From CAWUKT01 sp963923035 (lineage in GTDB: Bacteria > Bacteroidota > Bacteroidia > J057 > JADKCL01), in assembly GCA_963923035.1 (NCBI GenBank), contig CAWUKT010000048.1:1-51509 (forward strand): a stretch of DNA of 51,509 nt, in the 5' to 3' direction. Positions 15,916 through 24,781 of the stretch are shown here, piece by piece (position 1 is the stretch's first letter; each line of letters begins with the position of its first letter). The translations under genes were made by a program, and so were the position numbers. The notes under the pieces were generated by a model, which was not told where the DNA came from, ran no database searches, and saw only the letters and a program-made list of their open reading frames with translations.

Positions 15916-18444
15916 TCAACCCATTCGCTTCCATTGTTTCTTATATCCCTTGTAGATGAACTTCAGGGCGCTGTATCCTCCCATGTACTGAACCCCTTTG
16001 GACTTGTAGTTGGAATTGGGGTTCTGGGCAAAATCACGCATCGCCAATTCAGTACCAAGCCGAATCTGGGTGCTCTTCATATTGCCTTTGGGGTATCCCA
16101 CCTGGGCCAAACGCCGCATGAATTCAAGGGCCGTGTCCAGGTCCTTTTCATCCATATAGTAATTGGCACCGAACAAGACAAAATTGCTCCGGCCACTGTT
16201 CAGGATGAAGTCGGCGAGGGGGGCATGGATAAATCCGAAGGCGTCGAGGTGGTTGGCTTCATACTCCCGGCCGGCTGCGAGGTAGGCGGTAACCGCATCC
16301 CGGTGCATTGACCGGTCCACCATCTGATTCACATTGATCATGCTCCGTTGGTACTTGGCCGACGGGGCAATCTCCGTTTGGGCCGAACGAACGGCTTCCG
16401 TATTGATTCCGCAGGCAGCATTGGCGGCGGCCTGGTTGAGAGCCTCCTCGTAAGTCGCCTCCGCCTTGATATAATCGTTGGCCCGCCGGAAGGACGCAGC
16501 CCGGGCGACGATGTTGTCGTACTCGGTCTGAGCGTTGACGCATTCCTGGCTGAAGATTGCATCCCCCAACTGCGCCTGAAGGCCATTCAGCTGGTCGTCC
16601 GCATTCAATCCGTACCGGTCCCGGAGGATTTGGGCCTCTGACGCAGTCTGCCGGGCCTCGCCCAGGCGGTTGCTACCGGCCAACTGCAAGGCCCGGTTCA
16701 ATTTTTCGATGGCGACGTTCCGCGCCGCTTCCCGGGCCATGCCCGGAACGGTGGAATCTGCGACCACACCGTGGACCACTTCCAGGTTCATGGCCTGCTC
16801 GAACCGGTCCAATGCCGACTGCCATTGTTGGTTGGACATGGCCTGTCCGCCCTGCCGAACCAAGGATTGGTACTGCTGGACATAAAGTCTTGCCTGCAAT
16901 TCGCGGGCCGGAGCGTCCGAAGTGATGGCGGTCGGGTGCTGCAGTTGGTAGGCCAATGCTTCATTTATCACCGCCTCGGAGCGGTCAAACAATCCCCGGT
17001 TGAGGAGATTGGCCGCGTTGTCCAGCATTCCCTGGAAGATCCCCCTCCGGGCCGTGGTCAGCATTGCTTCTGCCTCCAACGCATTGGGCAGGAAATCGGC
17101 GTGGGCCGACTGGTAGTTGATGGCTGCCAAAGCGCTTTGCTCAGCCTGGTCAAATTGCCGGGCCGACAGTTGCTGTCCCGTGGTGCGGATATGGCCTTCA
17201 TAGATCAGCTTGTGCGCCTGCCGGGCCTCGGCCATGAAGCCTTCGGCACAATTCAGCTCCGGGAACTCATTGCACAGGCCGCTGGTGGACTCGATCAAGG
17301 ACAAGGCTTGCTCGGGATTCTTGGCTTGGTTGGCAGCTCTGACGTCGGCCAGGGCCTGTCCCTGAATTTCCTGGAGGACCGGCATGGCCTGGGCCCGCGT
17401 ATCCGGATCCGGATTCATGGTCCTTAACATATTGAGGATGCGGTCGACCCCCACCTGGACATTTCCATCACGGTAGGAAATCAGCCCCAGTTGCAGGTGC
17501 GCCGGTGCGAAGTCCGGAGCCATTTCCACCGAACGGTTGAAGTCCCGAACGGCCTGGTTGCGGTCGCCCCGGTTCAGGGCATCCATGCCCCGCTCATAAT
17601 AAAGGACCGGCAGTTGGGCGATGGTCCCCTGAATTTGCTGCTGCAATTGGCCGCCCAGTTGCTGGACGTCGTTGAAGCGGGGAACAAATTGGGCGGGGTC
17701 ATTTTGCGGGCCGAGCTGGAGCCGCTCTTCGTAGCCTTTTTGGCGAATGGCATCGACCTGTTGCAGTACGGCGTTCAATTGCCGCTGCTGGTCATAGATG
17801 CCGTCGATGTCATCGGGGCGGATGGCCAGCAATTGCTGATAGGTCGTTTCCAGTTCCTGAGAAGCCTGGTAGTACTCGTCGATCCGCAGCAGGTGCGAAT
17901 CAAACAGGTCCTTGGTCGCCTGCTTATATAAGAAGGCCTTGTCGACCATCTCGAGCTTGTCCATCCGGAAGTTGGAAGAATCGCGGAGGTTGAAGTTGGC
18001 GACGGGAGAAGAATTGCCATTGATGGCGACTTCGTCAAACTTCCAGTCGTTCTTGACTTTGCTGAGGCCATTCCGGTGGATCAAGCGGAAGGTGATCGCG
18101 GTCGGCCTCAGGTAATCCGCGACGTCGAAGCCACGGTAATCGGTATTTCCATCGACTTGAAAATTCTCGATGGTCGCCTCGACCCGCATCTCATACTGAT
18201 TGAGACGGGACAGGGTGAGGTTTTCGTCGTGGGAAATGATGATCCGGGTTTGTCCAATAGCGGTATTGTTGCCCTGGGACAATCGGGACAGGAGGTGATT
18301 GGTGATCGCCTGCTGGCTTCCTTGATTGTAACGAATCACAGAAGCCTTCGATTCATTCTTCTGAAAGAATGGTGCCTGGGCCATCATGCTTCCGGAGAAG
18401 ATGGCCAGGGTCATGAGGTAGAGAGAGAGTAGCTGTTTCATCAT
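15916..18444 (-). CDS. Large exported TPR-like repeat protein, function unknown
   Basis: 842 aa with a signal peptide (MMKQLLSLYLMTLAIFSGSM, cleavage near MAQA). The N-terminal part (about 30-170) looks beta-rich and is not recognised. From about residue 190 it is a helical array with TPR-like helices, clearest at YYERGMDALNRGDRNQAVRD and FNRSVEMAPDFAPAHLQLGL (around 290-330), followed by further Ala/Gln/Arg-rich helical pairs. Four or more Cys residues occur in the C-terminal half. It ends with a basic, Lys/Tyr-rich tail (YKSKGVQYMGGYSALKFIYK). There is no T9SS sorting domain, so it probably stays in the periplasm or at the inner face of the outer membrane. ATGs at 18444 and 18441 are equivalent. 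Probably monocistronic. Confidence 0.85.
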   Translation of the reverse strand: MMKQLLSLYLMTLAIFSGSMMAQAPFFQKNESKASVIRYNQGSQQAITNHLLSRLSQGNNTAIGQTRIIISHDENLTLSRLNQYEMRVEATIENFQVDGNTDYRGFDVADYLRPTAITFRLIHRNGLSKVKNDWKFDEVAINGNSSPVANFNLRDSSNFRMDKLEMVDKAFLYKQATKDLFDSHLLRIDEYYQASQELETTYQQLLAIRPDDIDGIYDQQRQLNAVLQQVDAIRQKGYEERLQLGPQNDPAQFVPRFNDVQQLGGQLQQQIQGTIAQLPVLYYERGMDALNRGDRNQAVRDFNRSVEMAPDFAPAHLQLGLISYRDGNVQVGVDRILNMLRTMNPDPDTRAQAMPVLQEIQGQALADVRAANQAKNPEQALSLIESTSGLCNEFPELNCAEGFMAEARQAHKLIYEGHIRTTGQQLSARQFDQAEQSALAAINYQSAHADFLPNALEAEAMLTTARRGIFQGMLDNAANLLNRGLFDRSEAVINEALAYQLQHPTAITSDAPARELQARLYVQQYQSLVRQGGQAMSNQQWQSALDRFEQAMNLEVVHGVVADSTVPGMAREAARNVAIEKLNRALQLAGSNRLGEARQTASEAQILRDRYGLNADDQLNGLQAQLGDAIFSQECVNAQTEYDNIVARAASFRRANDYIKAEATYEEALNQAAANAACGINTEAVRSAQTEIAPSAKYQRSMINVNQMVDRSMHRDAVTAYLAAGREYEANHLDAFGFIHAPLADFILNSGRSNFVLFGANYYMDEKDLDTALEFMRRLAQVGYPKGNMKSTQIRLGTELAMRDFAQNPNSNYKSKGVQYMGGYSALKFIYKGYKKQWKRMG

Positions 18445-18830
18445 AAGCGGTCTTTGGTACTTTCAGAATTAGGAGGCAAAGCCCGTTCCAAAAGCCCTTC
18501 CAGCGGGCAAATTACAAAAATTACGTCGTGAACTGTGGGCAGGCCGCTACGAATGGTTCTCTACCTCGGATGAATGGTTTTGCATTTCATTTTTTTATTC
18601 CAAATGTTTCCCTCAAACATTTTTTTGCCAGAACTGCCCTAATCTTACATGGCCCTTTGGTGAGGTGTAATGAAGAAAAGATTTATCGATAAACATTCTT
18701 GCGCTGTCGGGAGGGAAAAGGGGCCATTCGCCATTTTAAGGCCATTAGGAGGGTTTTCGAGGGAGTAAAGAGCCGGTAGGGGATGTAGGAAAAGAAATGC
18801 AAATGATTTTTAATTCATGTGATCCAACCC

Positions 18831-18838
18831 TACGTTTG
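18831..18838 (+). promoter_or_regulatory. -7 box (TACGTTTG) of the 19047 gene, implying a long leader
   Basis: TACGTTTG is a perfect TAnnTTTG match with a T-rich stretch about 20 nt upstream (18807-18811). If used, the mRNA would have a leader of roughly 200 nt before the ATG at 19047. Confidence 0.5.
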
Positions 18839-18844
18839 TATCGT

Positions 18845-19046
18845 ACGTAATACAAAGACTGACTGAGTAATCGAAGTGATATAATTCACAACTAAGCTTA
18901 AAAGCTAGAGCAATCAGCATTTTTTTATCCGACACTGCCCTTGGGCAGCTTGAACGCTATTTTCACCTGTACCCGAAACTGAAAAGTGTTTAACGGAAGC
19001 GGCTAGCCCGCTCACCGAATGGAAACCACTTAACTTGACTAATGAG
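18845..19046 (+). promoter_or_regulatory. Candidate structured 5' leader with several hairpins
   Basis: Between the -7 box and the start codon there are small stems: AGCTT/AAGCT around 18895-18907, CTGCCC-TT-GGGCAG around 18937-18950, and AGCGG/CCGCT around 18999-19014. No known riboswitch class was recognised. The rest of the gap from 18445 to 18830 shows no gene or clear structure. Confidence 0.35.
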
Positions 19047-20147
19047 ATGAATTCTACTATTTCCAACATCGCCTTCAGATTGTCACTGGCAATCGTCCTG
19101 GCTCTAGGCGTGTTCAACTCCACCCAAGCCTGCGACCGGACCGAAATCGTTCTGGACAGCATTGTCTTTGATGGGGCCAACTACAACGTTTACATTACCC
19201 AGAACCTGGGTGCGGGGATCATCGGCACCACGAAGGGCGCCGGGAACGATACCTTTACTTTCGCCTATGCCTTTTACGGACAGCCTTCCCTCTCCATCTC
19301 CTTCTTTACGCCTTCCCTCACGGGAGATTCAACGGGCGTAACCAACCCCGGTGTCAACGTAGGACCCGCTTTCGGCTCCCAGTTCGCCATCGGCTACCTC
19401 TCCGGAGGCTCTCCTTATGCCTGTGTTTCCAGTACTGCCCTCTGTGGCATTCCGCATACGGACATTAAGCAGGTCGCCTTTACCTTGAATGAACTCCCCG
19501 ATTCCATCCGCCTCTTCGGTATGGAAGGAACCGGTAACCCGCTCGCAGGATGCTATCCTGATGCGGATATGCTCGTGGACTTCACTATTCTGCCTGTCAT
19601 TTGGAATGACCTTGCCGGTCGAACCGTTGAAAATGGCATCCAGGTTGATTGGTCCACGTCCCAAGAAACCAATACCAGCCACTTTGTGGTTCAGCGCAGT
19701 GAAGACGGCATCTTCTTCGAAGAGCTCGGCTCCGTCAACGCCGCCGGCAATACCACCTTCGCCCAGCAATACAGCTTCCTGGATGAGCAGCCGCTTGAAG
19801 GCAGCAACTTCTATAGGATCACGCAGTACGACCTCGACGGTCGCAAGTCGAATTCGAGCGTGATTGAGGTCAGCTATACCCTGGATGCGGAAGAAGTTGC
19901 CTGGACGGCCATCGCTCCCAACCCGGTCGAAGACTACGCCAGCGTCGGCTTCACCGTACCCCAGGATGGCGAAATGTCCATCGCAGTGGTTGACCTGAAA
20001 GGTTCACTGGTCCTTCAGGAAGATGTCGCGGTCACCCGCGGCACCAACATCAAAGAAATTGATCTCAGCACCGCCCCCGCCGGCATGTACATCGTACGTC
20101 TGACCGGCAACCAGGGCCACCTCGATCGCAAGATCATCAAGCGCTGA
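19047..20147 (+). CDS. Secreted protein with T9SS type A sorting domain, function unknown
   Basis: 366 aa from the ATG at 19047; an in-frame TTG at 19035 is less likely. The signal peptide is MNSTISNIAFRLSLAIVLAL, with cleavage near FNSTQA. The first ~200 residues are beta-rich and Gly/Thr/Ser-rich, with paired Cys (CVSSTALCG); no family recognised. Residues about 200-280 are the FN3-like module often placed before a T9SS tail (VQVDWSTSQETNTSHFVVQ-like, then YSFLDEQPLEGSNFYRITQY). The C-terminal ~80 residues are a type A sorting domain (APNPVEDYASVGF to GMYIVRLTGNQGHLDRKIIK). It is followed by a clear terminator and so is a single-gene transcript. Confidence 0.9.
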   Translation: MNSTISNIAFRLSLAIVLALGVFNSTQACDRTEIVLDSIVFDGANYNVYITQNLGAGIIGTTKGAGNDTFTFAYAFYGQPSLSISFFTPSLTGDSTGVTNPGVNVGPAFGSQFAIGYLSGGSPYACVSSTALCGIPHTDIKQVAFTLNELPDSIRLFGMEGTGNPLAGCYPDADMLVDFTILPVIWNDLAGRTVENGIQVDWSTSQETNTSHFVVQRSEDGIFFEELGSVNAAGNTTFAQQYSFLDEQPLEGSNFYRITQYDLDGRKSNSSVIEVSYTLDAEEVAWTAIAPNPVEDYASVGFTVPQDGEMSIAVVDLKGSLVLQEDVAVTRGTNIKEIDLSTAPAGMYIVRLTGNQGHLDRKIIKR

Positions 20148-20188
20148 GTCGACGAGTAATTCACAAAACCCAGTCAGTTAAGTCAAAG

Positions 20189-20219
20189 GGAAGTCTGCCA
20201 GGGCTTCCTTTTGTTTTTT
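20189..20219 (+). terminator. Intrinsic terminator
   Basis: GGAAGTC (20189-20195) pairs with GGCTTCC (20202-20208), followed by a T-rich tract (20209-20219). It ends the 19047 gene just before the -7 box of the HDAC gene. Confidence 0.7.
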
Positions 20220-20223
20220 GCCC

Positions 20224-20231
20224 TATTTTTG
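20224..20231 (+). promoter_or_regulatory. -7 box (TATTTTTG) 5 nt before the HDAC start codon
   Basis: Perfect TAnnTTTG match ending 4 nt before the ATG at 20236. At the usual -7 distance the transcript would begin at or beside the start codon, suggesting a leaderless mRNA. No -33 element is visible at the usual spacing. Confidence 0.45.
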
Positions 20232-20235
20232 CCCC

Positions 20236-21180
20236 ATGCTCCCCATCGTCTACCATCCCGATTACAACATCGACGCCAGCGCCTTTGGCGTCTCCCATGC
20301 CTTTGACACCACAAAGTTTGGGAAGGTCCTGAACTACCTGCTGGAGCAGGGAATCGTGCAGGATGGAGATTGGCAGGTGCCGGGAGAGTCCTCCCGCGAA
20401 GATTTGTTGCGGGTGCATACGGAGGGCTATCTGGATAGTCTCCACGACTCAGAGCGCATCGCGTTCATCGCGGAGGTGGCTGAACTGACCCAATTTCCGG
20501 CGGCATTGTTGCACCAGCATTTGCTGCGGCCCTTCCGGCTGGCCACAACGGGGAGTCGACTGGCCGTCGAACTGGCGGAGCAGCACGGCTGGGCCATCAA
20601 TATGGGCGGTGGCTACCACCATGCCAAGGACAATTTTGCCCACGGGTTCTGCTTTTTTGCCGACATCAATCTGGCGGCGGGCGATTTCTTCGACCGGCAT
20701 CCCGGCCAACGGCTGATGGTCGTCGACCTCGACGCCCACCAAGGCAACGGCTTTGAAGCGATCTTCAAAGACGATCCGCGGGTGGCCATGTTGGACATGT
20801 ACAACAAAGACAATTTTCCGCGTGACTACGCGGCCGCCAAATTTATCCAGTACCCATTTCCCTTGTCCCCCCAAACCAATACGGAAACCTACCTCGACAT
20901 CCTCAACCGGGAATTGCCGCTGGCTTTGGATGCGGAGCATCCGGGCATGGTGATCTACAATGCCGGAGTGGACATTTACAAAGAGGATTGGTTGGGTGAT
21001 CTGGCGGTCTCAGCCGATGGGATTGTGGAACGGGACCGGATTGTATTCTCAGCTTGTCAACAACGAGGCATTCCCATCGCCATGTTGTTCTCGGGGGGCT
21101 ATCACCCCGAAAGTTGGCGGATCATTGGGCGCTCCATGGCGCAGATCATTGGGATGTTTCGGGAAAATCAGCCGGTATAG
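20236..21180 (+). CDS. Histone deacetylase family (class IV/HDAC11-like) hydrolase
   Basis: 314-aa cytosolic zinc-dependent amidohydrolase of the arginase/deacetylase superfamily. Its signatures are WAINMGGGYHHAKDNFAHGF (catalytic His pair), VVDLDAHQGNGFEAIF (zinc ligands Asp and His), YNAGVD (third ligand region) and MLFSGGYHPESW. The class IV flavour is suggested by length and by the DLDAHQGNG motif. Bacterial members deacetylate small molecules such as acetylpolyamines or acetylated proteins; the substrate here is not known. The ATG at 20236 is chosen over the upstream in-frame TTG at 20218, because the -7 box lies between them. Its 3' end overlaps the convergent PhzF-family gene by 13 nt. 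Confidence 0.93.
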   Translation: MLPIVYHPDYNIDASAFGVSHAFDTTKFGKVLNYLLEQGIVQDGDWQVPGESSREDLLRVHTEGYLDSLHDSERIAFIAEVAELTQFPAALLHQHLLRPFRLATTGSRLAVELAEQHGWAINMGGGYHHAKDNFAHGFCFFADINLAAGDFFDRHPGQRLMVVDLDAHQGNGFEAIFKDDPRVAMLDMYNKDNFPRDYAAAKFIQYPFPLSPQTNTETYLDILNRELPLALDAEHPGMVIYNAGVDIYKEDWLGDLAVSADGIVERDRIVFSACQQRGIPIAMLFSGGYHPESWRIIGRSMAQIIGMFRENQPV

Positions 21181-21977
21181 ACGCCTTGCACGACGGTGAT
21201 GGCTTTGCCGCGGAGCATTACCCGGTCGCCGACCATTTCCACTTCCACTTTTCCGCCTCGCTCCGACGCCTGGTACCCCCTCAATTTCGTTTTTCCCCAC
21301 TTCTCCTTCCAAAACGGCCCCAAACAACAATGGGCCGATCCCGTCACTGGGTCTTCGTCGATTCCTACGCCCGGCCCAAAGAACCGACATTCGTAGTCAA
21401 ATTCACCGGAGCCAGCCGGAGCGGTCACAATGAATCCCCGCGTCGAAATCTCCGCCAGGGCCCGAAAATCAGGCTTTAGATTGCGGATTTCTTCTCCACT
21501 GCCGTATTCGATCAGGTAGTCCATCCGATTTTGGTAGCAGGCCAATGGTGCCCCGCCCAGTGCCTCCGCAAGACCTTCCGGGAAATCGCACGCCGTAGCC
21601 GGCTCCGCCGGAAAATCCAACTCGATCCAATCGCCGCGCTTGCTGGCCACCAAACGGCCACTGGCAGTGTCAAAATTGATCGTCTCGTTGGGGCCAATCA
21701 TCTCGGTCTCCCAGATGATATGCGCCGTGGCCAAGGTCGCGTGGCCACACAACTCCACTTCCGTCGCCGGGGTAAACCAACGCAGCTGGTAGGCATTCTC
21801 GCCCTGCATGAAAAAGGCCGTCTCACTCAGGTTCATTTCCTTCGCGACCTGCTGCATCCACTCATCCGGCTGGTGCCCCATGAGGAAGCAAACCGCCGCC
21901 GGATTCCCCCGAAATGGGGCTTCAGCGAACGAATCAACAGTATAAATCGGAAATACGGGTGCGGGACGGCTTTTCAT
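21168..21977 (-). CDS. PhzF family isomerase/epimerase-like protein
   Basis: 269 aa with the two-lobed PhzF fold typical of phenazine-biosynthesis-like and diaminopimelate-epimerase-like proteins. Landmarks are YTVDSFAEAPFRGNPAAVC near the N-terminus, MNLSETAFF with the conserved Glu52, ATEVELCGHATLATAHI, and DPVTGSAHCCLGPFW in the second lobe. Length and motif order are normal. Most genomic PhzF proteins are not in phenazine clusters and have unknown substrates; no phenazine gene lies nearby. It is convergent with the HDAC-family gene, and the two stops overlap. Cytosolic. Confidence 0.93.
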   Translation of the reverse strand: MKSRPAPVFPIYTVDSFAEAPFRGNPAAVCFLMGHQPDEWMQQVAKEMNLSETAFFMQGENAYQLRWFTPATEVELCGHATLATAHIIWETEMIGPNETINFDTASGRLVASKRGDWIELDFPAEPATACDFPEGLAEALGGAPLACYQNRMDYLIEYGSGEEIRNLKPDFRALAEISTRGFIVTAPAGSGEFDYECRFFGPGVGIDEDPVTGSAHCCLGPFWKEKWGKTKLRGYQASERGGKVEVEMVGDRVMLRGKAITVVQGVYTG

Positions 21978-22093
21978 AGTTCACAAATTAGGACGGAAGG
22001 GGAGGGAATAAAAATGGAAAAAAATTGGGATTGTGCCGGGCAAAGGGGGCGGAGTTCAGTTTCAGAATTCGCGCGGGGAATGTAATTTGAACC

Positions 22094-23686
22094 ATGGCCC
22101 GTTCCTCTTATTTGCTGTTCTTCTTCCTGCTGCTGTTGACGGCCTGCGGGTCCGAACCCAGCTCTGAAGTGGGCACTTCGACGCCCATCGCCCAAATGGA
22201 GCCGGGCAAGGAACTCATGGAGCAGTACTGCGGGATCTGCCACCTGAGCCCCTCCCCCACCGAACTGGATCAAACCACCTGGCGGGACCATATTCTGGTC
22301 CGCATGGCCGCCTACATGGGCATTTACTATGCCTACGAGGGCAGCTACGACCAACTCGTGTACTACGATTCCATTCCGGAACGGTGGATAGAGCCGGGGG
22401 AAGGGGGAAAACGGGCGCGGGAAAACCAAATCTACCCCGACCAGCCCTTGCTCAGCCGGGCCGAATTCGAACAAATTCGGGACTATATCCTCGCAAATGC
22501 GCCGTCATCCACGACCGGCCCCGCCGGTACCTTCCAGGTTCCCCCTGACCTCGCCGGATTCCGGCCCCGTCTGATCCGCCTCCCGGCGGAATACGAGCCG
22601 CTCGTGACCGCGGTCCACATTGATCCGGCCGAATCGGCCTTCTACGTGGGCCTGTACGAACAGGCCCTGTTGAAGCTCGACGCCAAGGGGCAGGTCCTGG
22701 ACGAAATCAAAGGGCTGACCATGCCCGTGGACATCCAATCGACGCCGTCGGGCTTTTCCGTCGTCGACATGGGTTCCTTCGGGGGATCGGACGATCCCCG
22801 CGGCAGCGTCCAAATGGCCTCCAATTGGGGACGTTTCAAGCGAAAGCAATTCCAATCTGAGCAGGGCCGCCTCATGCGGCCCGTCCAACAGCATGTCGCC
22901 GACCTCGACGGCGATGGCGACCCCGATCGCCTCCTCCTCGAATTTGGGTACCACCTGGGAAGAATGACATGGTGGGAAAATACCGGCTCCGACGAAGTCG
23001 AGCACATCCTCTTTGACGACGATGGCGCCGTCGCCGCCCAAATCTATGATTGGAATGGGGATGGCCGCCTGGACATCGCGGCCTTGCTCGCCAATTCGGA
23101 TGAGCAATTGGTGGTATACGGCAATGAAGGGAAAGGGAAATTTAGTCGGCACCTGATCGAACGCTATCCGCCCTCCTGGGGAGGCGCGTACCTCGAAATG
23201 GCCGACATGAATGGCGATGGCAAGATGGATTTGATCACCGCCCACGGTGACAACGGGGATTATCCCCCCATCCTGAAGCCCGGCCATGGCATCCGCATCT
23301 ACCACCACCAAAATGAATTTGATTTTGAACCGGGGCCCAAACTCCCCATGAACGGGGCCTATGGCATCCGGGCCCACGATTTCGATGCCGATGGCGATGT
23401 GGACCTCGCCGCCGTTTCCTTTTATCCCGACTACCAAAACCGCCCCGAAGAACAATTCATTTATTTCGAACACACTTCTCCCGGCACTTTTTCTCCCCAT
23501 ACTTTCCACTCCGTCAATGTCTCCCGTTGGATGGTCATGGATGCAGGGGACCTCGACCAGGATGGCGATGTGGACCTTGTGCTGGGCGGGTTCAATACCC
23601 AGAGCGATGACGCCACGGCGAAACAGTATGATTTTTGGATGCAGCGCAGCATCGGGTTGGTCGTGCTGGAAAATACTTTGAAGTAG
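22094..23686 (+). CDS. Lipoprotein with mono-heme cytochrome c motif and FG-GAP/VCBS repeats
   Basis: 530 aa. A lipoprotein signal (FFFLLLLTAC, lipidated Cys18) anchors it to a membrane. A CxxCH heme site, CGICH (46-50), lies just after, in a short cytochrome-like segment to about residue 140. The rest is a propeller-like array of FG-GAP/VCBS repeats, each with a calcium-binding Asp-rich loop: DLDGDGDPD, DWNGDGRLD, DMNGDGKMD, DFDADGDVD and DLDQDGDVD. Such heme-plus-FG-GAP lipoproteins are frequent in Bacteroidota and Planctomycetota; a role in electron transfer or polymer oxidation is possible but not proven. No methionine ligand could be assigned with certainty. It is followed by the S66 peptidase gene after 39 nt, with its own -7-like box between. 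Confidence 0.9.
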   Translation: MARSSYLLFFFLLLLTACGSEPSSEVGTSTPIAQMEPGKELMEQYCGICHLSPSPTELDQTTWRDHILVRMAAYMGIYYAYEGSYDQLVYYDSIPERWIEPGEGGKRARENQIYPDQPLLSRAEFEQIRDYILANAPSSTTGPAGTFQVPPDLAGFRPRLIRLPAEYEPLVTAVHIDPAESAFYVGLYEQALLKLDAKGQVLDEIKGLTMPVDIQSTPSGFSVVDMGSFGGSDDPRGSVQMASNWGRFKRKQFQSEQGRLMRPVQQHVADLDGDGDPDRLLLEFGYHLGRMTWWENTGSDEVEHILFDDDGAVAAQIYDWNGDGRLDIAALLANSDEQLVVYGNEGKGKFSRHLIERYPPSWGGAYLEMADMNGDGKMDLITAHGDNGDYPPILKPGHGIRIYHHQNEFDFEPGPKLPMNGAYGIRAHDFDADGDVDLAAVSFYPDYQNRPEEQFIYFEHTSPGTFSPHTFHSVNVSRWMVMDAGDLDQDGDVDLVLGGFNTQSDDATAKQYDFWMQRSIGLVVLENTLK

Positions 23687-23694
23687 GATTTGTG

Positions 23695-23702
23695 TATCTT
23701 CG
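23695..23702 (+). promoter_or_regulatory. Possible -7 box (TATCTTCG) before the S66 peptidase gene
   Basis: One mismatch to TAnnTTTG, 23 nt before the ATG at 23726. Suggests a separate promoter for the S66/AraC pair. Confidence 0.4.
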
Positions 23703-23725
23703 TCTGGTAACTCCATTAACCAACC

Positions 23726-24760
23726 ATGCCTACCTCTCATTTGATTTTACCTGAGCCCTTGCGGAAGGGGGATACCATCGGAATTGTGTCGCCGAGTTCG
23801 GCGGGGCACCTGATGCTGCGCGAAAAGTACCAGCGAGGGCTGGCTCATCTCCGGCACCTGGGCTTCCAGGTGCGGGAAGCGCCCAGTCTCAGCCTGGACC
23901 ATCCCGTGGGCCCACGGGAGCGGGCGGCCGACCTGCAAACCTTGTGGCAAGATCCCAATGTCAAGGCCATTGTATCGACGATTGGTGGGCTCACCAGCGG
24001 GAGCCTGCTCCCCTACCTGGACTTTGAGCAGATGGAGCGCCACTCCAAGTTCCTGTGTGGGTTCAGCGACATCACCGCTTTGCACTGCGGCATTGCGAGC
24101 CAAACCCGCTTGCCCAGCCTCTACGGCCCGGCCGTCATCGCGGGCTTCGGGGAGGCCCCCGAACCGCCGGAGTACAGCCTCAACGGCTTTTTCCGCCAAA
24201 CGGGCTTTCTGCTGACCAGCTTTCCCCACCGCTGGGAGCCGCCCCGGTACTGGACCCGGGAATTTGTCGATGCCGAGCAACCGGGCTGGGACCAGCAGGT
24301 GAAGACCTTTCAGCCGAACGACGGCTGGAAATGTCTGCGGCCCGGGACGGGCGAGGCGCCCATCATGGCCCTGAACCAGAATACGCTGGTGAGCCTGGCC
24401 GGGACGCCCTATTTCCCGGATCTGAGAGGGAAGATTCTGTTCATGGAACAGGTCACGGTTCATCCCGGCCTGGACGAACGCCAATTGAATCAGCTGCGGA
24501 TGATGGGGGTATTTCGAGGCCTGAAGGGCCTCGTCATTGGGAAGCCCGAGAAGATTTACAAGGGATATGACCTCGACACCTACGATCAAATGATCCTGGA
24601 TTTTGCGGATGTGCCGAACGGCTGTCCCATCGTCGCCGAATTCGACGCCGGGCATACGATCCCGATCCTCACCATGCCCCAGCGCATTCCTTTCCGGGTC
24701 GAAGCAAGGCCGGACCAGGTCGATGTCATCCAATTGTCGCCCGCCTACCGAACGGAATAA
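23726..24760 (+). CDS. LD-carboxypeptidase family (S66) serine peptidase
   Basis: 344 aa. It matches the S66 family, which includes the LD-carboxypeptidases (LdcA) that trim murein tetrapeptides and the MccF-type immunity peptidases. The start PLRKGDTIGIVSPSSAG and the nucleophile motif CGFSDITALH (Ser114; GYSDIT in many members) are diagnostic. The acid residue lies in ILFMEQVTVHPG, and the catalytic His in EFDAGHTIP (about 309). There is no signal peptide, so it acts in the cytosol on recycled peptides or on a toxic peptide. The motif set alone does not separate LdcA from MccF-like function. The AraC-type regulator gene begins 21 nt after the stop. Confidence 0.93.
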   Translation: MPTSHLILPEPLRKGDTIGIVSPSSAGHLMLREKYQRGLAHLRHLGFQVREAPSLSLDHPVGPRERAADLQTLWQDPNVKAIVSTIGGLTSGSLLPYLDFEQMERHSKFLCGFSDITALHCGIASQTRLPSLYGPAVIAGFGEAPEPPEYSLNGFFRQTGFLLTSFPHRWEPPRYWTREFVDAEQPGWDQQVKTFQPNDGWKCLRPGTGEAPIMALNQNTLVSLAGTPYFPDLRGKILFMEQVTVHPGLDERQLNQLRMMGVFRGLKGLVIGKPEKIYKGYDLDTYDQMILDFADVPNGCPIVAEFDAGHTIPILTMPQRIPFRVEARPDQVDVIQLSPAYRTE

Positions 24761-24781
24761 TGGGTTGGATGTGGCAGGAAG

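Noticed and set aside
18914..19180. 88-aa minus-strand ORF across the leader and start of the 19047 gene
   Set aside because: It overlaps the signal-peptide region of a well-supported gene, and no family is recognisable.
22505..23740. 411-aa minus-strand ORF over the cytochrome/FG-GAP gene
   Set aside because: Antisense shadow; the plus-strand product has five calcium-loop motifs and a lipobox.
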